Positions 7,775 to 15,299 of a stretch of DNA of 15,299 nucleotides are shown in pieces; position 1 is the first letter of the stretch; each line of letters begins with the position of its first letter. The DNA comes from Zancudomyces culisetae. Its lineage: Eukaryota > Kickxellomycota > Harpellomycetes > Harpellales > Legeriomycetaceae. Made by a program: the position numbers and the translations under genes. A model generated the notes under the pieces. The model worked only from the letters and a program-made list of their open reading frames with translations. It was not told where the DNA came from and did no database searches. The stretch is taken from contig LSSK01000669.1 in assembly GCA_001969505.1 (NCBI GenBank), positions 1 through 15,299 of the forward strand. The letters are read 5' to 3'.

Positions 7775-9330
7775 ATTACCTTTGGATCCGCAGGGACCAA
7801 TTCCAAGTTGGATACGAGTGTGTCAAGCAAAACATTCATGGTGTCTTCGTCGGATAGTGGTGCTCCAATTGCAATGTGGATTGATGTGACTCCGTCAAGG
7901 TCGCATGTTGTAATAAAGACTGTGTTCTGTTCCAGAATTCTGGCATGTAAAGCAGCATTAGCTTTTACAAACACACTGTGGACATGTTCAGAATCAATGT
8001 CTGTAGCTCCCAACTTGTCTGCAATAGTTTGTTTGTTTATTTGAACAATGAGGAGTGAGAAATCTACTGGACATACAACCTTGAAACGTCCATCTGCTTT
8101 CAGTTGTGATTCGAGCTATTTTGCGTAGCCAACTGTGCGTCTGATATGGTTTCGGAGCCCACGAGCACCAAATGTTCTCAACACCATCCACAACTTAAGC
8201 GCTCTAAATCTACGACCCAGTGGAATTTGCCAATCCTTGTAGTCACGAACCAATCCTGAGGATGTAGCCTTGTTTCGATAATAATCACGATGGATTGTGA
8301 GTGCAGATGTGATGTAGCTTGGTTTTTTGACATATAGTGCAGAAACGTCGAAATTTGTCAGAAGCCATTTGTGTGGATTAAAGTTGAACGAATCAGCAGT
8401 TTGGTATCCGTCTATCACGGGTCTAAATTCTGGACAAACCAAAGCGGCTGCTGCGTATGCTCCATCAACGTGGTACCACAACTCTTCCTTTTCTGCTACT
8501 TCAGCTATTCCTGGGAAATCATCAATTGCGGCTGTTGCAGTGGTTCCAAATGTTGCTACTACAAAGAATGGAATCAGGCCTTTTGCCTTATCCTCTTCAA
8601 TAGCTTTGGATAAACTTTCTTTGGTCAGTCTTTTGCTACCATCAGTTTTAACTCCCTTGAAGTTGCATTCTATGACTATTGATGCCTTTTCACCAGATGA
8701 GTGTGTTTGGTCAGAGCCATACGCAACCAATTTGGATTTGAATAATACAAGATCCTCTTCGGTGTGGTTTGGATGTTCTTCAATGTATTCTTGAACCTTC
8801 TTGTTGCGTGCGGCAAGCATCGCTACTATGATTGCTTCACTTGCTGTTCCTTGGATTACACCACCACCTTCACCTGCGGTACCATCAGGTTTGAATGACA
8901 AGAAGCCTTGTTCCAACCCCAACAGCTTTCCAACCCAATCCAGAGTGATAGTTTCCAGCTCTGTCAATGATGGCATGTTTATCCAGCTAAATCCTACGCC
9001 TGTTGCCATTGCACTAAGCATTTCACCCAGAATACCAGGATATGTTGAATTGGCTGGGTAGTAGCCATAAAAGTTACCAGATTGCCAGTGCGTAATTCCT
9101 GGCATAATCTTGGAGTTGAAATCAGCCATTACTTGGTCAAATGACTCTGGCTCTTCTGGTGCTTCCTTGGGGAGCAGGTCGTACAGAAAATTTGGTTTTA
9201 CTTGGGACAGTGGTTGTACTTGGTTCAGGTTGTCATAGTAGTCAGCGATAAAGTCAATAATCTCTTTTCCTTTTTGTCTAAACTCCTCTGAAGTCAAACC
9301 CAATCTTGGGATATCTCCTTCGACAGTCAT
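7765..9330 (-). CDS. Aromatic-L-amino-acid decarboxylase (PLP group II), interrupted by one in-frame TAG
   Basis: PLP enzyme that decarboxylates an aromatic amino acid (tryptophan, tyrosine, DOPA or phenylalanine) to its amine in the cytosol. The frame has 521 codons, normal for the family, and no intron. ATG 9330 is preceded by an A/G-rich leader. Visible marks: GGGVIQGTASEA (155-166, PLP phosphate region), SDQTHSS (206-212) with His210 stacking on PLP, HVDGAY (287-292) with Asp289, NPHKW (318-322) with the Schiff-base Lys321, and DYKDWQIPLGRRFRALKLW (363-381). Tyr364 sits at the loop-tyrosine position that favours decarboxylation over aldehyde formation. Codon 405 is TAG (8116-8118), where relatives continue the helix. 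The same frame then runs on without further stops through GRFKVVCPVDFS, LDGVTSIHIAIGAPLSDED to VMSA and TAA. The 404-residue product would keep the catalytic residues but lose the C-terminal domain. It may be a very young pseudogene, a single-base error (CAG to TAG), or readthrough. Substrate cannot be read from sequence. Both other TAG-ended genes use TAG as a true stop, arguing against recoding. Confidence 0.9.
8116..8118 (-). other. In-frame amber codon inside the decarboxylase
   Basis: The minus strand reads GCA AAA TAG CTC GAA: the frame breaks at codon 405 and resumes with clear family homology at the next codon. One C-to-T change from CAG (Gln) would explain it, and Gln or Glu fits this helix in relatives. 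Confidence 0.9.
8189..8204. repeat. 16-bp direct repeat, copy 2 (in decarboxylase coding region)
   Basis: Identical to 7759-7774. Here it encodes part of the conserved RALKLW segment, so this copy is the constrained one and the copy at the stop codon is the likely derivative, if they are related. Confidence 0.9.
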
Positions 9331-10060
9331 TTCTTTTTCTCTTCTTTTGTGTGTGCTTTAGTTTAATGTATTGAGTTTAAAACTTCCTATCTATTTCTCT
9401 TGATATCGCACCAAAAGCTGACCTGCAGTGTTTCCACAAACCCTGGTTCTCTTTGGAGTATAATTGAAAATATAAATATGTAAGAAATGCTTTTTATTTT
9501 ATTTTATTTTAGTAATTAGGGGTGTGTTTCTTTTGTTTCCGGGTTTTCGCTTTATGAATGACCATTCTAGTATTTGGTTTAAAACACGCATATCAACAAG
9601 GGCTTATTAAGTGTGTGTAACCAAATCGCCAATACTCTGGTCTTATGTACTTTTGCGTTTAAATAAATATTTCCCCGACCTTTGAACAAACTTCCTATTT
9701 TTTTTTATTTTACTACTTTTTGATATGAACAGTTGCTCATGTAGTTGTTTACAATGAGAGCTGGTGCTACACGAGTTGATTTTATCAAGATATCTCACAA
9801 GTATCAACATTAATTAGCACCAACAACACTTTACTTTTGAATATGTGATCATATTATATAAAAATCCATTCAACCCTATTATAGCGCGTTTTATTATCTC
9901 TGCTGTTTTTTCTGTATATTTGGGTAAGAAAACAACAATTTCAAAAAAAAAAGCAGTATTGACAGGTCTAATTTCAAGTACATTATTGCTCACCAACTCT
10001 TGATACACCTATAAATGTATATTTGATCAATGGATAGTGCCTGAACTTCTTGATGTATTA

Positions 10061-10210
10061 TGTTTGTTTTTTAGGTCGATATGAGGGGGTAGACTCAAAG
10101 ATTTTTGGTGTTAAAATTTTGATAATCGATCTTGGCGCCCTCAGCTTGATGTAAGGTGCAACCAATTTAGACGTATATTGTACTCTAATCGGAGAAATAT
10201 CCCACTCAAA
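10061..10210 (-). other. Small open frame of basic composition, unassigned
   Basis: Fifty codons between stops, with no ATG at the start. It includes LVAPYIKLRAPRSIIKILTP and a tail SYRPKKQT before TAA. The segment around 10120-10150 is GC-richer than its surroundings. It could be a decayed exon or mobile-element remnant, or chance. Not recognised. Confidence 0.15.
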
Positions 10211-12024
10211 CTATTTACTGCTTAATTTTAAATTGCTTTGTCAGCAAGTAACCTCAAACTGTGAACCCCTTGACAATCAAAATTTTTTTTTTGCTTTGAA
10301 TGCTTTAAGGACTCAGGCCAAGCTTCTTTGACCCATTTTTAAATAAACAATACTATTCCAGGGACTAATAAAAATGAAAATGTGTATGCCACTCCCATCA
10401 ACCAACACTTTGTGCTAAAATTTTGATTATAAAAATGGAGAATTGGGGGGGGGGAAGATAGAGACCAATCTTGCCTTATACTCATTATATATTGTTATAT
10501 TTAGCTTTTTATGAGTTGAAACACGCAGATTCAGCCAATCAAGCGAATATACTGAAAGGCTGTAAAATAGCTGTACGTTTTGGATACCTTTAATCGTTTT
10601 ACTAGTTGCGAGACAGCGTAGTTTTTAACACTGTGATAATGGAATGCAGGGAAAATTCTTTTGATAACATATAGCCGATTTTATAAAGATACATATCATG
10701 TATATCATGTATATCTGTAAATATATGTAATCTTGGAAAAAATCTACATTCAAACTCAAAAGTTAACTTGGTGGTTTGAATAATCCAGCATAAAGAGGAC
10801 CATGGTTTTGGTAAATTGTAAGATCGGATTTTTATGACGAGGCTTTATCATTCCATAATTAATCTGTTTATTTATTTAGTATTTGTCGGTGAGGGAGAGT
10901 AGTAAAAAAAGGGATGGGTTGTGGGTGCAGCTATGATGATAGTATATGGATACATTACACAGCTCACGTGTTGGAGAATCATGATTTAAATTTTTTTCAA
11001 TATTTGATGTGTGATATACCAAAGCCCGTCTAGAATAATTATAATCAATGGAGAGGTACACAGTTAGTATATGGAAAAATGTAATTTTGAGCTTTTTGGT
11101 AATTGATTTGATAATATATGGGGGAGGGGGAAATTTTTTTTCTTTTGCTGAGAATTATTTTAGCTTATTGAACAGAAATCAATCTAATATCCATTTTTGT
11201 ATCATGAAAAAATAGAAATGACGGCATATGGATACAATGTAAAAAAGTGATTAGAGAAAAGTCATTTATTATTTCTAAGAATTTTTTCCCATTACGATAT
11301 ATGCAAACAAATGTATTATGAGTTGCAGTTTATAGGCACTTAAGGGATTTTACATGCTCTTTTCAGCAGTTGTTTTATTATGCGATTTACAACATCTATA
11401 AAACTATGTCGCTAAAGATTTACGTTGAAATAGCTAAATTATATTGGAATAATAAATGCAGTTATATTGAAGTTGAAAGTTTTAAAATAAATCAGTCCAT
11501 ATAAAGTTGTTCAAACGAGAATTTATGAGATAGGAGAGAGGGTTGGTAGAGCTAAATTCTGTACTGTTGATGACGATAAGTATTTAGCATCAAGTACTTG
11601 ATAAGTTTCAGTTTATTGAATACGATGGGTATAAAAAATGGCAATTTAGAATGATAACAGCTATCATTCTAGAGATTCCTTGTTTTGGTCAGCAAAATGG
11701 AGAGATATCATGAGGTGTTTGAATCTGCAATTTTTTATTTTTTTTGGGGGGAGGGGGGAGCTGAGGTCATCAAGAGTGTTCGATAATTAGTAAAACCTCC
11801 AAAGACCAGTTTCTTTTTATTTATCTATATTTTTTTCCGGTGATGCTGCCCAAGGAGATTGTGAGTCAAGTATGAAAATACAGCAGTATTCTGCAATTGG
11901 AAAATGGAAACTGGAAATCGGAAAATGGAAAATGGGTATTAAAATCATGATTCAAGCCGAAAAAGTTAAGAGTAAAAAATATCCAAAATAATGGCATATT
12001 GCATCCTGTTTAATTTCTTTTTAC

Positions 12025-12059
12025 CTTTGATTGGCCTTGCGCTACCCTACCAATCAAAG
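12025..12059. repeat. Perfect 10-bp inverted repeat (hairpin) with inverted CCAAT boxes
   Basis: ctttgattgg (12025-12034) and ccaatcaaag (12050-12059) flank a 15-base loop that is itself GC-richer. The arms extend outward as attict-like pairing (atttct against agaaat) with a 5-base bulge. The arms form a divergent pair of ATTGG/CCAAT boxes, a known fungal HAP-complex target type. It is 1.9 kb from the nearest likely start codon, so a promoter role is uncertain. Confidence 0.6.
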
Positions 12060-12839
12060 AGAAATGTAATTTAGCAGAATATGGAATATTTGTGGCAATC
12101 ATCTAAAAATTGCAAAATTAAGAGAGTAGGAGCTGAAGATAAAAATAAAAATAAAAAGATTTTCTGAGAGGGAAGGAGGCTCAGGCTGGTATTATATTTT
12201 AAGGGAGTGGTTAGGCTAGGGGTATATGTTAGGGTTGGAGCCAGGAGCTTGCACTTTATTAGTTGGTTGTGAGTAAATAGCTATATATAAAAATCTGTAA
12301 CAAGGTGGGAAATAAAAAAACATATTTGTAAGGGAGCGGCGATGATATTTGTATAGAGCGTTACATCATTGAAGCATAGCTAACCACCACGTAACATATT
12401 ACTCTATTCATTTTCTATACCTGTAAATACAAGTGAAAAAAATATGGTTTTATAATTAGTAAAAAAGTATTTGTGAGATGTTAAATTGCACAACCAGGCA
12501 GACTTCAATAGGAAAATTAGATTTTTAGAAAAAAAAGAAAAGGAAAAAAAACATTAGAAATCGAAATGTAAGGATTGACAAAGGAAATACATTTATAAAA
12601 GTACACAAATTAAACATCAAATGAAAAAAATATAAACGGATTGATTTTCAGCGCTGTGACTTTGCATATTAAAAAAAGTAGCAAACTGCAATTCAGCTGA
12701 AGGGAATAAAAGAATTGAAAAGGACGCATTTATTAGATAAAAAAAAACAATTGCAAGCAATCAGAAAATAACAGGCTAATTGTAAAATGATGGAAATAGG
12801 AATAATGTAAACAATAGGCGAATAAACAAAACAAAAGAA

Positions 12840-12940
12840 ATATCACTCTAACCAGTTATTGCAAACAAGGTCAACACAATGGACAAATTGTGGTGGGGCG
12901 AGTTGCCTTGATTGCCAAACTTTGCATGTATTCAAGTAAG
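12840..12940. other. GC-richer island open on both strands, next to a GTAAGT
   Basis: Within extremely AT-rich DNA this segment is close to balanced in GC. On the + strand a frame reads GQHNGQIVVGRVALIAKLCM and meets a donor-like GTAAGT at 12936-12941. On the minus strand another frame reads QLAPPQFVHCVDLVCNNWLE and then TGA. Both are short and neither is recognised. It may be a fragment of a mobile element or a stray exon. Confidence 0.2.
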
Positions 12941-13932
12941 TTTATTCCATAGTTTTTATATTAAATAAATATAATAAAAAACACAAGGAAGCAAGCCAGG
13001 CAAATAATAGGGTATTATATAAATCTAATAAATATTCTTGGGTTATGAAAAAAAAAAACAAACGACAAAGTGGTACATTTATAGTCCATTTATATGAGTG
13101 TTATTAATTTAATTTGCCTTTGCTTCAAGGAGAATATTAATGTAGCCAAAAGCAAAAAAAAAAATGTTGTAAAGCATCATTCCAAAGTTGACCCTTACTC
13201 AACAACTATATGATTAAAAGAGATTTTTGAAAGAAAGAAAAAAAAGGAATAAACTAGAAAGACAGAATAAAGAATAAGGCAAAAAGACAAAGACAAAAAC
13301 AAAGACCCAAATAGGATAAAGGGCTATTATAAAAAAAAGACCAAAAAAAATAAAATAGAACCAGTCAAAAGGGGAAAAGTGAGTAGTACTTTTCTTTTTT
13401 TCCAAATAGAAGGATATAGTAATAGCGTTTAGTGTATGCATGAATAAAGTAGCAAGTGCAAAAAAAAAAAGAGTACGATATCGGCTATAAGATAAGATAG
13501 TAAAATCTCAGAAGAAACCCTCATATTTTTTTTCTCCTGGTGAGTAGTAAATAAAATAAAAGGTAGAAAAGGATTGTATAGAAAAGGGGAGAGTGTGTAA
13601 GAATAGAGGCATAAGAGGGTAGACAATATAATATACGTACAAAAACCTGCGACTACGAAAGAAGACAGGCAAAGCAATAAAGTGTAGCAACGGATGCTAG
13701 GAGCGATAATATAGTTGTATAAACCAACAAGCAAGGATAACACATTAAAAGCACACAAACCAACAGGTGCTGACAGCAAAGGAAAGAACTCAGGTAGTCA
13801 ACAGATAAAGGTGTAATACTAAATAGCAAGAAAACAGGGCTAAGCCTCGGCAAGATAATAAAATAAGAGTGTAAAGGGACGAACTAGAATAAAAGAACTG
13901 CACAGAACGAGAAGAAAAAGAAAGAGAGAAAA

Positions 13933-15299
13933 ATGCTAAAGGCGAAGAAAAGTGTGGGAGCAATAGTCGGGGGAGCAAAAAGAGGTAGAGAAGTAAAGAA
14001 AAGAGGAAAAATGGGAGAGGTAGAAAGAGACAAGAAGGAGGTACAGTTGGGAGTTGGAGAGATGGGAGTATTTCCACGAGCGGAGGATGAGGGAGAGGAC
14101 AATAAGAGTAATATAATGGGGATGTTTATGGAGATGATGAACTCACAGGGAAAGACGGAGAGGAGTGAAATGGAGGCGGTGGGGGAGAGTGAGAGGATAT
14201 TGTATAGTTTAGGAATATATAGTGAAGAAGAACAAGGGGCGATGAAGGGAAGTGAGAGAAGTGGGCCAGTAACAAAGAAACAAAAGATGGCAAAAGGTAA
14301 TGCAGAGGTGGTGATAAGCAGCAACATGCGGAGCAATGGGAAGATTGAAGAAGATCTGCGGAAAGAGAAGGCAGAGTTTCAAAGTGGCAAGATAGAGGAG
14401 CTTTTGAGTAACAATAGTTTGAAGGATATTATGAAGATGATAGAGGGAGGAGAAAAGAAAAACAAGATTCCGGCACACCCACTGATAAAGAGCAATTCAG
14501 AATATGTAGGCGAGATAGAGCGAAAGGAAAAGAGTTTGAAGGGGGTGGTTCCGCGGCTGCCCCGGCGTAATCTTAAGCCGCTTGATTTTTCACAGCTACG
14601 ACAGGAGCCGCAGAGCGAGAAGGGAGCAGAGGAGGTAGAGGAGAGGCAGAGAATAGGAATGAACAGGCGGGTGAGGAATGCGTTTGCGGATTTGGTGGCA
14701 CAAGCATATCAACGAGCATCGATTGAAGTACAAGGAGTGGGAAAAGGGTCAGAGGAAAATAGTGAGGTGGAAACTGGAGGGATAATGGATGAAGAGATGG
14801 AGAGAGGGATTGAGAGAGCGGTGCGAATGGCGAGCGAAGATAAAGCAGACAAAATCTACACGATGTGGACAAGCGATGGGCGGCGAGTAAATCGACAGGT
14901 GGGGAAGGAGCGAGCGAGCGAAATGAAGAGAGAGAGTGGCGATAGTTGTCGATACTGTGGTAAGAGATTCAAGGCACAGACAAAAAAACAGTCACACGAA
15001 CAAAAATGTTCGTCTCGACTTGAGGCAATGTTGTACTCACAGCCAGATGTTGAGAAAAGCGAATCAACAGGCAGCGTAGGCATAGGCATAGGCATAGGCA
15101 TAGGCATAGGCATAGGCATAGGCATAGGCAGCGGCAGCCAGCTAAAGACAAAGCCAAAGAGAAAACCAACCGTCAAAGTCACTGCCAAAAACAAAAAGGT
15201 CGACAAACTCAGGGCGCCAATGGTTAGCTCGGACGGCACCATGTCGCTATCCGAAGGCTCTGAACTCAACAACTTTCACCGCCAAAGTAGCATGCTCAA
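13933..15299 (+). CDS. Unrecognised charged protein with a C2HC zinc finger, 3' end beyond the window
   Basis: The frame is open from just after TAG 13885-13887 to the window end, 470 codons without a stop; the first ATG is at 13933, giving 455 visible residues. An upstream start by splicing cannot be excluded. The first 330 residues are rich in Glu, Lys, Gly and Met, with a basic N-terminus (AKRGREVKKRGK, 19-30) and short patches such as PRLPRRNLKPLDFSQL. A zinc-finger motif spans 339-359: Cys339-x2-Cys342, then x12, His355-x3-Cys359, beginning CRYCGKRF, matching the spacing of the C2HC_2 finger class. A (Gly-Ile)8 tract follows (383-398), then a basic KTKPKRKP segment that may be a nuclear signal, and a Ser-rich stretch. 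These features suggest a nuclear or nucleic-acid-binding protein, but I do not recognise the family. The coding strand is heavily purine-biased at first and much C-richer after about 15120. Confidence 0.75.
   Translation, partial: MLKAKKSVGAIVGGAKRGREVKKRGKMGEVERDKKEVQLGVGEMGVFPRAEDEGEDNKSNIMGMFMEMMNSQGKTERSEMEAVGESERILYSLGIYSEEEQGAMKGSERSGPVTKKQKMAKGNAEVVISSNMRSNGKIEEDLRKEKAEFQSGKIEELLSNNSLKDIMKMIEGGEKKNKIPAHPLIKSNSEYVGEIERKEKSLKGVVPRLPRRNLKPLDFSQLRQEPQSEKGAEEVEERQRIGMNRRVRNAFADLVAQAYQRASIEVQGVGKGSEENSEVETGGIMDEEMERGIERAVRMASEDKADKIYTMWTSDGRRVNRQVGKERASEMKRESGDSCRYCGKRFKAQTKKQSHEQKCSSRLEAMLYSQPDVEKSESTGSVGIGIGIGIGIGIGIGIGSGSQLKTKPKRKPTVKVTAKNKKVDKLRAPMVSSDGTMSLSEGSELNNFHRQSSML
15079..15126 (+). 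repeat. Perfect hexanucleotide repeat (ggcata) x8, coding (Gly-Ile)8
   Basis: Eight exact tandem copies of ggcata, in frame with the zinc-finger protein, directly followed by ggcagc twice (Gly-Ser). The repeat is likely to vary in length between strains without breaking the frame. Confidence 0.97.

Larger units (their letters stand above)
9331..13887. other. Long AT-rich spacer, no recognisable gene
   Basis: About 4.5 kb. The first few hundred bases should hold the decarboxylase promoter and leader on the minus strand. No frame with recognisable protein similarity, tRNA or transposase was found. Notable items are G-runs at 10445-10454 (ten G), 11120-11130 and 11746-11758 (two G-runs split by one A), a short degenerate ggaaaat-like array at about 11897-11936, a hairpin at 12025-12059, and two small open islands at 10061-10210 (-) and about 12840-12940. 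From about 12500 onward the + strand becomes strongly purine-rich, with many A-runs. Open frames on the minus strand at 13200-13850 are side effects of this bias. Confidence 0.6.

Noticed and set aside
8101-8134. An 18-base intron (GTTGGCTACGCAAAATAG) that would remove the amber codon in frame
   Set aside because: It begins with GT, ends with AG and is a multiple of three, but it is far shorter than the 63-127 nt introns here and its removal would delete conserved helix residues.
8327-9061. Plus-strand open frames inside the decarboxylase locus
   Set aside because: They are antisense to strongly conserved decarboxylase motifs and show no family similarity.
10445-11758. G-quadruplex elements from the G-runs
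   Set aside because: The runs come as one or two tracts each, not four closely spaced tracts, so a stable intramolecular quadruplex is not supported.
12210-12240. Telomere-like repeat (ttaggg)
   Set aside because: Only one exact hexamer with loosely similar neighbours; not a tandem array.
13214-14872. Several minus-strand open frames rich in Leu, Phe and Ser that look like membrane proteins
   Set aside because: They are shadows of the polypurine + strand, overlap each other in different frames, and lie opposite the zinc-finger reading frame. No family motif is visible.
14856-15272. Minus-strand frame with a Met-Pro repeat
   Set aside because: It is the antisense of the (ggcata)8 repeat in the zinc-finger gene; the + strand frame is far longer and carries the C2HC motif.
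1-15299. tRNA genes, rRNA, CRISPR arrays, prokaryotic operons
   Set aside because: I searched by eye for B-box-like GGTTCGA patterns and for regularly spaced repeats and found none; introns and gene types are eukaryotic.

Overview
This is nuclear DNA from a very AT-rich eukaryote, most likely a fungus. I infer an early-diverging lineage such as Zoopagomycota (Kickxellomycotina-like), but the lineage is a guess from composition and gene types and no marker fixes it. The signs are spliceosomal introns of 63-127 nt with GTAAGT/GTATGT-type donors, an HP1-type heterochromatin protein, a eukaryotic Dus1-type tRNA-dihydrouridine synthase, and AATAAA-like signals behind two genes. Coding stretches stand out as GC-richer islands in AT-rich spacers of up to about 4.5 kb.

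Layout. (1) 333-1514 (+): intact, intronless DUS1-type tRNA-dihydrouridine synthase. (2) 1566-2120 (-): convergent with it, the C-terminal third of a bacterial/mitochondrial-type aspartyl-tRNA synthetase. The N-terminal two thirds are not visible anywhere upstream. (3) 2121-5666: spacer without a recognisable gene. (4) 5667-6724 (-): a six-exon gene assembled here by hand, encoding a 195-residue HP1/Swi6-like protein with chromodomain, basic hinge and chromoshadow domain. (5) 7765-9330 (-): an intronless PLP-dependent aromatic-L-amino-acid decarboxylase whose 521-codon frame carries one in-frame TAG at codon 405. (6) 9331-13887: about 4.5 kb of spacer, increasingly purine-rich on the + strand. 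(7) 13888-15299 (+): a long open frame running off the window end, with its first ATG at 13933. It encodes a charged, unrecognised protein with one C2HC zinc finger and a (Gly-Ile)8 tract coded by a perfect hexanucleotide repeat.

Functionally this is an ordinary set of eukaryotic genes: two tRNA-related genes, one chromatin reader, one amine-forming enzyme and one unknown zinc-finger protein. Nothing suggests that they act as one pathway, and I see no defence system, CRISPR array, rRNA, tRNA or intact transposon. The points that deserve a second look are the lone amber codon and the 16-bp internal repeat in the decarboxylase, the headless AspRS with a collapsed-looking splice junction, the intron-split HP1 gene, and the purine-loaded open reading frame at the right edge.
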